From: Burkholderiales bacterium
GTDB lineage: Bacteria > Pseudomonadota > Gammaproteobacteria > Burkholderiales > Burkholderiaceae_C
NCBI GenBank assembly: GCA_947453625.1
Contig: CANGHK010000019.1
Span: forward strand, 18,720-82,719
Direction: 5' to 3'
DNA length: 64,000 nt
Part shown: one piece after another, positions 44,457 to 53,707 of the stretch
How the letters are laid out: each line of letters starts with the position of its first letter
How positions within the stretch are numbered: position 1 is the first letter of the stretch
Position numbers and translations under genes: made by a program
The notes under the pieces: generated by a model
What the model saw: the letters and a program-made list of their open reading frames with translations, nothing else
Databases searched by the model: none
Told to the model about the DNA's origin: nothing

Positions 44457-45896
44457 ATGCCCGCTTCCGCCCCCGCTCTCCCTGCAGCCCACCCGTCCGA
44501 GCATTGGCCCTGGGCCACGGTGCTGGTGGTCGACGACGAGCCCGGCATGCGCAATTTCCTCGACAAGACGCTGGGGCGTCGGGTCGGACAGGTGCACAGC
44601 GCCGGGTCGGCCGAAGAGGCCGACGTGCTGGTGCGCCGCCATCGCTTCGATCTGCTGGTGCTCGACATCTCGCTGCCGGGCATCAGCGGCATCGAATGGC
44701 TGCGCGCCTTGCGCGAGCGCGGTTTTGCCGGCGAGGTGGTGCTGATGACCGGCTTTGCCGACCTCGACACCGCGATCGAGGCCTTGCGCGCCGGGGCCAG
44801 CGACTTCCTGCTCAAGCCCTTCCGCGTCACCCAACTGCTCAACGCGGTGCGCCAGAGCCTGGAGAAGGCCTTGCTGCGGCGCGAGAACTGGGTCCTGCGC
44901 CGCACCCTGTCGCAGCGCACGCCGGCCGCCGACGGACTGGTCGGCGCTTCCCTGGCCATCAAGGGATTGCAGGCCGCGCTGCAGCGGGTGTCCGCAGTGG
45001 ACAGCACGGTGCTGCTGAACGGCGAGTCGGGCACCGGCAAGGAACTCGCCGCGCTGGCGCTGCACCGCCAGAGCGCGCGCGCCGCCGCGCCCTTCGTGCC
45101 GGTCAACTGTGCCACCTTGCTGCCCGACCTGATCGACGGCGAGTTGTTCGGCCAGGCCGCCGGTGCGCTGCGCTCACGGGACAAGGACGGCCGCGAGGAG
45201 CGCCGCCAGGGCCGCGACGGCCTGTTCGTCTACGCCCAGGGCGGCACGCTGTTTCTCGACGAGATCGGCGAGTTGCCGCTGGCCCAGCAGGCCACCTTGC
45301 TGCGGGTGCTGGAAGAGCGCCGCATCCGTCCGGTGGGCAGCGAGCAGGAGATCCCGGTCGACGTGCGCATCGTCGCCGCCACGCACCGCCGCTTGAACGA
45401 TGAGGTGGCGGCCGGGCGCTTTCGCAAGGATTTGTACTACCGGCTGCAGGTGGTCGAGATCAACCTGCCGCCCTTGCGTGCCCACAAGGAAGACATGGCC
45501 GAGTTGGTGGCGCACTTCATCGCGACGCTCGCACCCCAGCTCGGCGTGCCGCCTTTCGATATCAGCGCCGACGAGCTGGGCTACCTGCAGGCCTACGACT
45601 GGCCGGGCAATGTGCGCGAGTTGCGCAACCTGATCGAGCGCTCGCTGATCCTGGGCGCGCTCAACGTGTCGGCGCTCTACCAGGGCCTGGCACGCCAGGG
45701 CGCGTCGGCGGCCACCCGCCCGCGCAGCGCCAGCGCGGCCCCCGCGCTGACCACCGACCTGCACACGCTGGAAAAGCAACACATCCTGGCCGTGCTCGAC
45801 AGCATGGCCGGGGACAAGACCCGGGCCGCGCAGCGGCTGGGGATCTCGCGCCGCACGCTCGAGCGCCGGGTAGCCGAGTGGGCCCAGCAGGCATGA
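44457..45896 (+). CDS. NtrC-type response regulator lacking the GAFTGA motif
   Basis: 479 aa. Receiver domain 23-140 with acidic pair Asp26-Asp27, phosphoacceptor Asp70 ([10 protein letters not shown]) and Lys120; AAA+ domain with Walker A GESGTGKE (189-196), Walker [12 protein letters not shown] (262-272) and sensor/arginine region [11 protein letters not shown]; Fis-type helix-turn-helix at the C-terminus ([20 protein letters not shown]). Where sigma-54 activators have GAFTGA the text is [17 protein letters not shown], so the sigma-54-contact loop is gone. ATG at 44457 is the first Met before the receiver. It overlaps the kinase gene (ATGA) and probably regulates formate dehydrogenase through the GACAAGYTGTC sites. 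Confidence 0.9.
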   Translation: MPASAPALPAAHPSEHWPWATVLVVDDEPGMRNFLDKTLGRRVGQVHSAGSAEEADVLVRRHRFDLLVLDISLPGISGIEWLRALRERGFAGEVVLMTGFADLDTAIEALRAGASDFLLKPFRVTQLLNAVRQSLEKALLRRENWVLRRTLSQRTPAADGLVGASLAIKGLQAALQRVSAVDSTVLLNGESGTGKELAALALHRQSARAAAPFVPVNCATLLPDLIDGELFGQAAGALRSRDKDGREERRQGRDGLFVYAQGGTLFLDEIGELPLAQQATLLRVLEERRIRPVGSEQEIPVDVRIVAATHRRLNDEVAAGRFRKDLYYRLQVVEINLPPLRAHKEDMAELVAHFIATLAPQLGVPPFDISADELGYLQAYDWPGNVRELRNLIERSLILGALNVSALYQGLARQGASAATRPRSASAAPALTTDLHTLEKQHILAVLDSMAGDKTRAAQRLGISRRTLERRVAEWAQQA

Positions 45897-47977
45897 CGCT
45901 TCGCTGGCCCGGCCGCTTCGCCGCCTGGCCCATCCGCCGCAAGTTGCTGGCCATGGTGCTGCTGCCCCTGCTGGGCGTGCTGCCCTTGCTGGGCGGGGTG
46001 TTGGCGGTGTGGGGCAATGCGGCGCTGGACCGCCTGCTGATCGCCAAGGTGCGGTCCGACCTGGCGGTGGCTCATGGCTACTTCGAGCGCGTGCTGGGCG
46101 AGGTGGCGGCCAGCACCGGTTCGGTCGCCGATTCGCTGGCCCTGAATGCCGCGCTGACCGGTGCCGCGGCCGGCGACCGTGCCGTGCTGCGGGCGCTGCT
46201 GCTGCGATTCAAGGCCCGCGAGGGCCTGGACTTCATCAACCTGCGCAGGCCCGATGGCGGGCTGATGCTGGCCGATTTCGACGCCGCGGTCGACAGCCCG
46301 GCGCCCTGGGCCGTCGCCGCGGACCGCGCCGCCCTGCCGGCCCAGGGCGTGGCCGCGCGCACCGCCGCGGCCATCGCCGTGCTGGCGCCGGCCGAGCAGG
46401 GGCTGCTGTCGCCGACGCTGCGCGAGCGCGTGGCCTTGCCGCTGCTGGCCACGCGCCAGGCCCAGCCCACGGCACGCAGCCAGGAGGACCGGGCGATGGT
46501 GGTGCGCGCCACCGCGCCGGTGCGCGCCATCGACGGCCGGGTGCTGGCCTGGGTGCAGGCCGGGATGCTGCTGAACCGCAACCTGCCTTTCATCGACCAC
46601 ATCAACCAGATCGTCTATCCCGAGGCCGCGCTGCCCTTCGGCAGCAAGGGCACGGCCACGCTGTTCCTCGACGACGTGCGCATCTCCACCAACGTTCGGC
46701 TGTTCGACGCCAGGTCGGCCGGCGGCGGCGAGCAGCGCGCCATCGGCACCCGGGTATCGGTCGCGGTGCGCGAGGCGGTGCTGGGCCGCGGCGAGACCTG
46801 GCTGGGCCGCGCCTTCGTCGTCAACGACTGGTATGTCTCGGCCTACCAGCCGCTGCTCGACGCCGACGGTCAGCGCGTGGGCATGCTCTATGTCGGCTAC
46901 CTGGAGTGGCCCTTCACCTGGCTGAAGTACGGCGTGCTCGCCGGCATAGGCGCGGTCTTCTTCGGCGTGATCCTGCTCGCCGCGCTGTGGTCGGCGAGCC
47001 GGGCGCGGGCGATCTTCCGGCCGCTCGAGCTGATGGCCCATACCATGGCCCAGGTCGAGTCCGGCCGGCTGGCGGCCAGAGTGGGTCCGGTGGCCAGCGG
47101 CGACGAGATCGGCGCCCTGGCAGGCCACCTCGACCACCTGCTCGACACCGTGGCCGACAAGACGGCCGAGCTGCAGCGCTGGAATGCCGAACTCGACGCC
47201 AAGGTGGCCGAGCGCACCCGCGCCCTGGCCGAACGCACCCAGGCCCTGGCCGACGCCCAGGCCCAGTTGCTGCGGACCGAAAAAATGGCCGCCGTGGGCC
47301 AGTTGACCGCCAGCATCGCCCATGAGGTGAACAACCCGATCGCGGTGATCCAGGGCAACCTGGACCTGATGCGCGAGCTGCTGGGCCCCGACGTCGCCCG
47401 GGTGCGCGCCGAGTTGCGGCTGGCTGACGAGCAGATCGAGCGCATGCGGCTGATCGTCACCCAGTTGCTGCAGTTTGCCCGGCCGACCGAATTTGCCGGC
47501 TACATCGAAGCGGTCGATCCGGCCCGGGCGCTGGACGATTGCCTGGTGCTCACCGGCCACCTGATGGCGCGAACCCGCATCGCTGTCGTGCGCCAGGTGT
47601 GCAGCGCCCGGCGGGCCCAGATCAACCGGCAGGAGTTGCTGCAGGTGCTGGTCAACCTGGTGGTCAACGCCATCCACGCGATGCCCGATGGCGGCACGCT
47701 GACGCTGGGCAGCGCCGATTGGGACCCGCCGGGCGGCCCGCCCGGCCTGCGCATCACGGTGGCCGACACCGGCCCCGGCCTCGACCCCGGTTTGCTGGGC
47801 GAGTTGTTCCAGCCCTTCGTCACCCGCAAGCGCGGCGGCACCGGCCTGGGGCTGTGGATCAGTCGCGGCATCGTCGAGCGCTACGGCGGCCACCTGCACG
47901 CGGCCAACCAGTCGGCGTCCGAGGGCCGCGGCGCGGTGCTGACGGTGTGCTTGCCGAGCGAGGCCGCAGCCGCTTGA
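45893..47977 (+). CDS. Sensor histidine kinase with double-Cache-like periplasmic sensor
   Basis: 694 aa. First membrane helix KLLAMVLLPLLGVLPLLGGV, a ~300-residue periplasmic sensor containing WLGRAFVVNDWYVSAYQPLL (Cache-type), second helix near FFGVILLAALWSASRA, a HAMP segment, a short coiled coil (AERTRALAERTQALADAQ), then the kinase core: H-box His477 in SIAHEVNNPIAVIQ, N-box LVNLVVNAIHAMPDG, G1 VADTGPGLDPG and G2 GGTGLGLWIS. It should phosphorylate Asp70 of the regulator encoded just upstream (four-base overlap). The signal could be formate or a redox compound in the periplasm; the ligand is unknown. Confidence 0.9.
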   Translation: MTLRWPGRFAAWPIRRKLLAMVLLPLLGVLPLLGGVLAVWGNAALDRLLIAKVRSDLAVAHGYFERVLGEVAASTGSVADSLALNAALTGAAAGDRAVLRALLLRFKAREGLDFINLRRPDGGLMLADFDAAVDSPAPWAVAADRAALPAQGVAARTAAAIAVLAPAEQGLLSPTLRERVALPLLATRQAQPTARSQEDRAMVVRATAPVRAIDGRVLAWVQAGMLLNRNLPFIDHINQIVYPEAALPFGSKGTATLFLDDVRISTNVRLFDARSAGGGEQRAIGTRVSVAVREAVLGRGETWLGRAFVVNDWYVSAYQPLLDADGQRVGMLYVGYLEWPFTWLKYGVLAGIGAVFFGVILLAALWSASRARAIFRPLELMAHTMAQVESGRLAARVGPVASGDEIGALAGHLDHLLDTVADKTAELQRWNAELDAKVAERTRALAERTQALADAQAQLLRTEKMAAVGQLTASIAHEVNNPIAVIQGNLDLMRELLGPDVARVRAELRLADEQIERMRLIVTQLLQFARPTEFAGYIEAVDPARALDDCLVLTGHLMARTRIAVVRQVCSARRAQINRQELLQVLVNLVVNAIHAMPDGGTLTLGSADWDPPGGPPGLRITVADTGPGLDPGLLGELFQPFVTRKRGGTGLGLWISRGIVERYGGHLHAANQSASEGRGAVLTVCLPSEAAAA

Positions 47978-48029
47978 CGCCGGGCCTATCCTTCCGGCCC
48001 GCGCCGTACAAACCCCGGGTTTGGGTGGC

Positions 48030-48058
48030 GGCCGACGCGACAAGCTGTCGCGTCGGCC
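48030..48058. promoter_or_regulatory. Regulator palindrome site 3 (13-bp arms, core GACAAGCTGTC)
   Basis: Arms 48030-48042 and 48046-48058 are perfectly complementary around AGC. The inner 11 bp (48039-48049) are identical to site 2. It lies 21-49 bp before the ATG of the DUF3305 gene and just after the kinase gene. A -10-like TAGACT follows at 48064. As RNA it would also be a strong hairpin, so a partial terminator role after the kinase gene is possible, but there is no T tract and the core matches sites 1 and 2. Confidence 0.65.
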
Positions 48059-48078
48059 CCGGCTAGACTGAGAGTCTT

Positions 48079-48558
48079 ATGCAGCATCGGCCCAGCTTTC
48101 AAGTCGCGGTGGTGATCGACCGCCGGCGCCAGCCCAATGCCTGGGAGGCCTGGGGCTTCCGCATTGCCGAGGTGGTGATCGACGAGGGCGGTTTTGGCGA
48201 CTCGCCGCGCACGCTGCGCGACGATGGCGCGCTGGCCCAGCGGCTGCACCCCGGCTTGACCGTCACGCTGCACCGCGACGAGGCCGAGGGCTATTACCTC
48301 AACCTGACGTCGGGCGCGCCGGTCTGGTTCGTGATGTGGCGCATCGACGACGAAGACCCGTCGCTCGCCTGGCCCGAACTGGTGACGCTGTCGTACAACG
48401 AGGCCGGCCGCCTGCTCGACGCCCAGGAGCGGGTCGACAACCTGCCGCTGCCCGGAGAAGTCTGCGCGATGCTGCAGGCCTTTGTCGCCGCGCATTACCA
48501 GCCCGAGCCCAAGCGGCGCCGGCGGCCGGTGTCGTTCAAGGCGCCGGATCAGCGCTGA
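48079..48558 (+). CDS. DUF3305 domain protein (formate dehydrogenase accessory)
   Basis: 159 aa. FQVAVVIDRRRQPNAWEAWG, YYLNLTSGAPVWFVMWRIDD and PELVTLSYNEAGRLLDAQER match the DUF3305 family, which co-occurs with DUF3306 and formate dehydrogenase genes; the biochemical role is unknown. No signal peptide, so cytoplasmic, consistent with a maturation role. First gene of an operon with DUF3306, ferredoxin, TorD-like and mobA genes. ATG at 48079. Confidence 0.87.
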   Translation: MQHRPSFQVAVVIDRRRQPNAWEAWGFRIAEVVIDEGGFGDSPRTLRDDGALAQRLHPGLTVTLHRDEAEGYYLNLTSGAPVWFVMWRIDDEDPSLAWPELVTLSYNEAGRLLDAQERVDNLPLPGEVCAMLQAFVAAHYQPEPKRRRRPVSFKAPDQR

Positions 48559-49253
48559 TGGCACGGCCTCCTGTTTCCGCAACGCCCGACGACGACGGCG
48601 GCTTCCTGTCGCGCTGGTCGCGACGCAAGGCTCAGGTGCGGCAGGGCAGCGTGCCGGCGGAGCCGCCGCAGGCGGCTGGGGTGGCTGCAGGGGTGGCTGC
48701 GGCCAACCCGGCCCTGCCGGTGCCGGCCGTTCCCGCTGCCGCGGCCGGGGCGACGCGCACCGACTTGCCGTCGGCGCCGGCAGCCGACCCGGCCCCGACA
48801 CTGGCCGACGTGGCGGCGCTGACCCGCGAATCGGACTACGCCCGATTCGTCGCACCGGGTGTCGACAGCGGGGTCAGGAATGCCGCGCTGAAGAAGCTCT
48901 TCACCGACCCGCATTTCAACGTGATGGACGGGCTGGACACCTATATCGACGACTACGGCCTGGCAGATCCTCTGCCCGCGGGCATGCTGCGGCAGATGGC
49001 TCAGTCGCAGGCCCTCGGCCTGTTCAGCGACGATGTCGGCGACCTGGCCGGTGGCGCCGGGCAAGCGCTGTCCGCTGCACCAGACTTGCCCGACCTGGCC
49101 GCCGCAGTCGGCCCCGAATCCCTTCCCGGCCCCCGCGCCGAACCCGAGACTGTCCGCGATGAAGACCCTGATCTGCGATTGCAACCGCACGCTGCCACTG
49201 GACCGCCAGGCACTGTTGCGTGCCCTGTCCCGGACGCCGGGCGCGAGCACTGA
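48558..49253 (+). CDS. DUF3306 domain protein (formate dehydrogenase accessory)
   Basis: 231 aa. FLSRWSRRKAQVRQG at the start and ALTRESDYARFVAPGVDSGV, NAALKKLFTDPHFNVMDGLD, DTYIDDYGLADPLPAGMLRQ are the DUF3306 core. The middle (residues 30-75) is Ala/Pro-rich. ATG at 48558 overlaps the DUF3305 stop. Its last 95 bp overlap the ferredoxin gene in another frame, an unusually long overlap for this operon. Role unknown; it travels with DUF3305. Confidence 0.87.
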   Translation: MARPPVSATPDDDGGFLSRWSRRKAQVRQGSVPAEPPQAAGVAAGVAAANPALPVPAVPAAAAGATRTDLPSAPAADPAPTLADVAALTRESDYARFVAPGVDSGVRNAALKKLFTDPHFNVMDGLDTYIDDYGLADPLPAGMLRQMAQSQALGLFSDDVGDLAGGAGQALSAAPDLPDLAAAVGPESLPGPRAEPETVRDEDPDLRLQPHAATGPPGTVACPVPDAGREH

Positions 49254-51399
49254 AGGCCTTGCCGAAGAGCACAGCCTGCTGTGCCGGCGCGAGGCGGCCC
49301 TGTTCCAGCGCGCCGCGGTCGCCACCGGCGTGCAGGCCGAGCCCTTGCTGGTCGGCTGTACCCAGGAAAGCCGGCTCTTCCTCGACCTGAACGCGCAGAC
49401 CGAAGGCGCGGCCTCGACCGCGGTGCGGCCCATCCATTTCGTCAACCTGCGCGAGACCGGCGGCTGGTCGCGCGACGCGCTGCAAGCCACGCCCAAACTC
49501 GCCGCGCTGATCGCCGCCGCCCAGTTGCCCGACGCCGAGCCGGTGGGCACGGTGACTTACCGCTCGGCCGGGCGCTGCCTGGTGATAGGCGGCGCCGACG
49601 CGGCCCAGCGCGCGGCAGCCCTGCTGGCCGACAAGCTCGAGCTCAGCCTGCTGGTCGACCGGGCCGGCGGTGCGCTGGCCCAGGCCCACGCTTTTGCCGT
49701 GCACAGCGGCCAACTGACGCGGCTGGCCGGCTGGCTGGGGGCTTTCGAGGTCGAGTGGTCGTCGGTCAACCCCATAGACCTGGATCTGTGCACGCGCTGC
49801 AATGCCTGTATCGACGCCTGCCCCGAGGGGGCGATCGACTTCAGCTACCAGGTCGACCTGGCCGCCTGCAAAAGCCACCGCGACTGCGTGCGGGCCTGTG
49901 GCGCGGCCGGCGCGATCGACTTCCAGCGCGAGCCCCAGGTCCAGCAGGAGACCTTCGACCTGGTGCTCGACCTGCGCGCCCAGCCCGCCTTCAGCCAGCA
50001 CCAGTTGCCCCAGGGCTACTTCCATGCCGCGGCCGACGAAGCCCGGCTGCTCAAGGCCGTGCTGGCGCTGCGCGAGCTGACCGGTGAATTCGAGAAGCCG
50101 CGCTTCTTCAACTACCGGCAGAACCTGTGCGCGCACAGCCGCAACCAGCAGATCGGCTGTACCGCCTGCATCGATGTCTGCTCGGCGCGCGCGATCCGCA
50201 GCGACGCCACGCTCAAGGGCAAGCTCACCGGCAAGCACCGCGGCGCGATGCCGGGCCAGACTGCGCCCGACAGACCGGCGGGGCAGGGCGGCGGCGTGGC
50301 GGTCGATCCGCACCTGTGCGTGGGCTGCGGCGCCTGCAGCACGGTCTGCCCCAGCGGTGCGATGAGTTTTGCCTACCCCGGCACGGTCGACCAGGGCAAG
50401 CGCATCCGCACGCTGCTGGCGGCCTACGCCCACGCCGGCGGCCGCGACGCCGCGCTGCTGCTGCACAGCCAGGGTGCGGGCAGCCGGCTGATCGACGAGC
50501 TGGGCCGCGCGGCCCAGGCCGAGCGCCGCGGCAACGGCCTGCACGGCGTGCCCGCGCGGGTGCTGCCGCTGGCAGTCTGGCACACCGCCAGCGTCGGACT
50601 CGACCTGTGGCTGGCGGCCATCGCCCAGGGCGCGAACCAGGTCTGGCTGTTGTTGACCGACGAGGAAGCGCCCGAATACCGTCAGGCGCTGACCGAGCAG
50701 ATGGCGCTGGCCGAGGCCATGCTGCAGGGCCTGGGCTACGGCGGCGAGCATTTCAAGCTGATCACCGCTCGCGATGCGCGCGACCTGGCCCCGCTGGACG
50801 CCAGCCTGCTCGCCCCGGCCGCGCGTGGCGTGTCCCGGCCGGCCGCGTTTGCCGCCCAGGCCGACAAGCGCGGCACGCTGGAGCTCGCGCTCGACCATCT
50901 CTTGAACTGTGCGCCCGCCCCGGCTGAACTGGCCGAGGCGATCGCCTTGCCGGCGGCCGGCGCGCTGTTCGGCAGCCTGGTCGTCGACACCGGCCGCTGC
51001 ACGATGTGCCTGAGCTGCGTCGGCGCCTGCCCCGAGGGCGCGCTGCTCGACAACCCCGAGCGGCCGCAGCTGCGCTTCATCGAGAAGAACTGCGTGCAGT
51101 GCGGGCTGTGCGCCAGCACCTGCCCCGAGACCGCCATCACGCTGGCGCCGCGGCTCTGGCTGGCCGACGAAGGCAAGTCGCGCAAGGCTGCGCGGGTGCT
51201 GCACGAGGTGGCGCCCTTCGCCTGCATCCGCTGCGCCAAGCCATTCGGCACGCTGCGCGCGATCGAGTCCATGATGACCAAGCTGGCCGGCCATGCCGCC
51301 TTCCAGGGCGCGGCGGCCGACAGGCTCAAGATGTGTGGCGATTGCCGGGTCATCGCGCTGCACACCGATTCGCATGAAATCCGCATCACCGACCTCTGA
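49159..51399 (+). CDS. Multi-cluster 4Fe-4S ferredoxin-type protein of the formate dehydrogenase operon
   Basis: 746 aa. At least five 4Fe-4S motifs: CTRCNACIDACPEG, CTACIDVCSARAI with CAHSRNQQIGC before it, CVGCGACSTVCPSG, CTMCLSCVGACPEG and CVQCGLCASTCPET, plus CIRCAKPFG and CGDCR near the end. The N-terminus starts MKTLICDCNRTLPLD. Such proteins are regularly found between DUF3306 and TorD-type genes in Burkholderiales and may supply or accept electrons during enzyme maturation; this is inference. ATG at 49159 lies inside the DUF3306 gene but is supported by the conserved start. Confidence 0.88.
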   Translation: MKTLICDCNRTLPLDRQALLRALSRTPGASTEGLAEEHSLLCRREAALFQRAAVATGVQAEPLLVGCTQESRLFLDLNAQTEGAASTAVRPIHFVNLRETGGWSRDALQATPKLAALIAAAQLPDAEPVGTVTYRSAGRCLVIGGADAAQRAAALLADKLELSLLVDRAGGALAQAHAFAVHSGQLTRLAGWLGAFEVEWSSVNPIDLDLCTRCNACIDACPEGAIDFSYQVDLAACKSHRDCVRACGAAGAIDFQREPQVQQETFDLVLDLRAQPAFSQHQLPQGYFHAAADEARLLKAVLALRELTGEFEKPRFFNYRQNLCAHSRNQQIGCTACIDVCSARAIRSDATLKGKLTGKHRGAMPGQTAPDRPAGQGGGVAVDPHLCVGCGACSTVCPSGAMSFAYPGTVDQGKRIRTLLAAYAHAGGRDAALLLHSQGAGSRLIDELGRAAQAERRGNGLHGVPARVLPLAVWHTASVGLDLWLAAIAQGANQVWLLLTDEEAPEYRQALTEQMALAEAMLQGLGYGGEHFKLITARDARDLAPLDASLLAPAARGVSRPAAFAAQADKRGTLELALDHLLNCAPAPAELAEAIALPAAGALFGSLVVDTGRCTMCLSCVGACPEGALLDNPERPQLRFIEKNCVQCGLCASTCPETAITLAPRLWLADEGKSRKAARVLHEVAPFACIRCAKPFGTLRAIESMMTKLAGHAAFQGAAADRLKMCGDCRVIALHTDSHEIRITDL

Positions 51400-51411
51400 A
51401 GGGGCGCCGAC

Positions 51412-52047
51412 ATGAGCGACCGCGACGCGCAAACCCTGGGTTTCTTGCCCGCCGACAACAGCGACGAGCTGGCCCGCGCCGAGCTCTACGGCCTGCTGGC
51501 CGGGCTGTGGCTGGCGCCGCCCGACGCGCCGCTGCTGCAGCAGTTCAAGGTGGCCGTCACCGAGGCGCCGCAGCCCGGCGGCCACCTCGAGGCGCCCTGG
51601 GGCGACCTGGTGGGCGCGATGCGCGCCACCACGGTGGACGCCGCCGCCGCCGAGCATGAGGCGCTGTTCCACGGCGTCGGACGCGCCGAGGTGATGGCCT
51701 ATGCCTCCTACTACCTGACCGGCTTTCTCAACGAGCGGCCGCTGGCGCTGCTGCGCGCCGATCTGGCCGCGCTCGGGCTGACGCGCGACGCCCAGGGGCT
51801 AGAGACCGAGGACCACATCGCCTTCGTGCTCGAGGTGATGCGCTGGCTGATCGCCGGTGACGATGTCGCGCTGTGCAATCTGGAGCAGCAGCGCCGATTC
51901 TTCCGCGCCCATCTGCAGCCCTGGGCAGGCAAGCTCTGCGACGCGGTGGCCGCACACCCGCGGGCCGATACCTGGCGCGCGGTCGCGGCGATGACGCGGG
52001 CCTTCGTCGAGGTCGAGGCCCAGGGCTTCGACCTGCTGGAGGCCTGA
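51412..52047 (+). CDS. TorD/DmsD-family molecular chaperone
   Basis: 211 aa all-helical protein. [20 protein letters not shown] opens it and [57 protein letters not shown] follow the TorD plan (E-x-x-x-L-F, H-x-x-x-x, FxxxHL). These chaperones bind the TAT signal of a molybdoenzyme and guard cofactor insertion; here the likely client is the formate dehydrogenase alpha subunit at 44021. ATG follows AAGGGGCGCCGAC, 12 bp after the ferredoxin gene. Confidence 0.87.
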   Translation: MSDRDAQTLGFLPADNSDELARAELYGLLAGLWLAPPDAPLLQQFKVAVTEAPQPGGHLEAPWGDLVGAMRATTVDAAAAEHEALFHGVGRAEVMAYASYYLTGFLNERPLALLRADLAALGLTRDAQGLETEDHIAFVLEVMRWLIAGDDVALCNLEQQRRFFRAHLQPWAGKLCDAVAAHPRADTWRAVAAMTRAFVEVEAQGFDLLEA

Positions 52048-52049
52048 GC

Positions 52050-52676
52050 ATGCAGGAGATTCGTCCCGAAGAGATCACCGGCCTGGTGTTGGCCGGCGGC
52101 CGTGGCAGCCGCATGGGCGGCGTCGACAAGGGCTTGCAAAACCATCTCGGCCTGCCGCTGGCGCTGCACGCGGTGTTGCGGCTGGCACCCCAGGTCGGGC
52201 AGATGATGGTCAACGCCAACCGCAACCTCGGCGCCTACGAGTCCATGGGCGTGCCGGTGTGGCCAGACTCGATGGCCGGTGGGTCGGATGCCGGTGGGGC
52301 CGACTACGCCGGCCCGCTGGCCGGATTCCTGGCCGGTCTGGAGCATTGCGAGACGCCTTACCTCGTCACCGTGCCCTGCGACACGCCCAACTTCCCCGCC
52401 GACCTGGTGGCCAGGCTGGCCCTGGCCCTGGTGGCCGAGGACGCCGAGATCGCGGTCGCCGCCACCCGCGAGGACGGCGTGGTGCAACTGCAGCCGGTGT
52501 TCTGCCTGATGGCCGCGTCGCTGCTCGAGAGCCTGGTGGATTTCACCCGGGGGGGCCAGCGCAAGATAGCCCGCTGGACCGGATCGCTGCGCTGCGTCAC
52601 CGTGGTGTTCGACGATGCGCAGGCCTTTTTCAACGCCAACACGCTGGACGACCTGCAGCGGCTGCAGCCGCGCTGA
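52050..52676 (+). CDS. mobA: Molybdenum cofactor guanylyltransferase MobA
   Basis: 208 aa. [20 protein letters not shown] is the nucleotide-binding loop (LAGGxxxRMGxxDK), followed by [32 protein letters not shown] and [13 protein letters not shown]. MobA adds GMP to molybdopterin to form the bis-MGD cofactor needed by formate dehydrogenase. ATG at 52050 overlaps the region after the TorD-like stop (3 bp gap). Last gene of the accessory operon. Confidence 0.93.
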   Translation: MQEIRPEEITGLVLAGGRGSRMGGVDKGLQNHLGLPLALHAVLRLAPQVGQMMVNANRNLGAYESMGVPVWPDSMAGGSDAGGADYAGPLAGFLAGLEHCETPYLVTVPCDTPNFPADLVARLALALVAEDAEIAVAATREDGVVQLQPVFCLMAASLLESLVDFTRGGQRKIARWTGSLRCVTVVFDDAQAFFNANTLDDLQRLQPR

Positions 52677-52770
52677 TACTCGGCCGCGCCGCGCCATGGC
52701 CGACCCTCCGTGGCTGCGCCTGAACCACTGGCCTGGCGGTGCGCTGGCGCCAGCCAAGCTTTTCCGTCCG

Positions 52771-53460
52771 TCACCACACCGGCGGTGCGCCAGGTCGGTT
52801 GCCGCTGGCATCGGTCAGCCACTGTCCAGCCAGGTGCGCGACGACCTCGAGCGTCCCGGTCTCTTCGAACAAGTGGGTCGCGCCGGGCACCACCTCCAGC
52901 CGCTTGGCGCAGCGCAGCGTTCGCAGGGCATCGCGGTTGATCCGCAATACCTCGGTGTCCAGTCCACCGACGATCAGCAGCGTCGGTGCCTGAACACCGG
53001 TCAACTCGGCGCCGGTCAGATCAGGCCTGCCGCCGCGCGACACCACCGCCGACACCTGCCCGGGGTGGCGCGCCGCGACGCGCAACGCCGCCGCGGCGCC
53101 GGTGCTGGCGCCGAACAGCCCGACCGGCAACGCCTCGTTCTCGGCTTCGGCCTGCAGCCAGGACAAGGCCTGTTCCAGGCGTCGCGCCAGCAGGTCGATG
53201 GCAAAGACATTGGGCCGCGTGGCGGCCTCCTCATCGGTCAGCAGGTCGAACAGCAAGGTATCCTGCCGATAGCCGTGCAGGATTTCGGCGACGAAGCGGT
53301 TGCGCGGGCTGCGGTGGCTGCTGCCGCTGCCATGCACGAATACCGTGATACCCCGCGCTTCGGGCACCCGCACGAGCTGTCCGGGCAGTCGTGACGGTCC
53401 GATCTGCACCTCCCGGCCTGGTGGTCCCGGCCGGATCTCGATGGGACGGTCCATGGTCAT
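52771..53460 (-). CDS. Alpha/beta hydrolase (dienelactone-hydrolase-like)
   Basis: 229 aa. The oxyanion loop is TVFVHGSGSSHRSPRNRFVA, the nucleophile elbow is GLFGASTGAAAAL (Ser), an Asp sits in IVGGLDTEV and the catalytic His in VPGATHLFEE. This group of short cytoplasmic hydrolases often pairs with phosphoribosyltransferase genes; none is present here. The ATG at 53460 has AAGGGG 5 bases upstream. Convergent with mobA. Substrate unknown. Confidence 0.85.
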   Translation of the reverse strand: MTMDRPIEIRPGPPGREVQIGPSRLPGQLVRVPEARGITVFVHGSGSSHRSPRNRFVAEILHGYRQDTLLFDLLTDEEAATRPNVFAIDLLARRLEQALSWLQAEAENEALPVGLFGASTGAAAALRVAARHPGQVSAVVSRGGRPDLTGAELTGVQAPTLLIVGGLDTEVLRINRDALRTLRCAKRLEVVPGATHLFEETGTLEVVAHLAGQWLTDASGNRPGAPPVW

Positions 53461-53707
53461 GCAAGCCCCTTCTCGCGTGCCGCCGCCGTTGCTGCGCGGC
53501 CAATCGTTCAGCAGGTCGATCAAGCCGCGAGTCTGGTCTGGTCATGGCTAGGGCGCGTTGCGCCCACGCAATCGAGGGTGGACTTGATGCGCCGACGGGC
53601 GGGCCTGCCCGCGGCAGCACTTGCCAAGCCTGCCCCGCAAGCGGCCCGCCTCGCGCGAGGCCTGCGGACGCCGAGGGTCGGCGCGGGGCTGATATGCAGC
53701 AGGGCGC

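Noticed and set aside
45677..48043. Long minus-strand frames opposite the sensor kinase
   Set aside because: Low-complexity shadow composition (Gln/Arg/Gly/Ala); the plus-strand kinase motifs are complete.
48030..48058. The 13-bp-arm hairpin as a simple rho-independent terminator after the kinase gene
   Set aside because: No T tract follows on either side, and its core is identical to two sites in the divergent promoter, so an operator is the better reading. Termination cannot be excluded.
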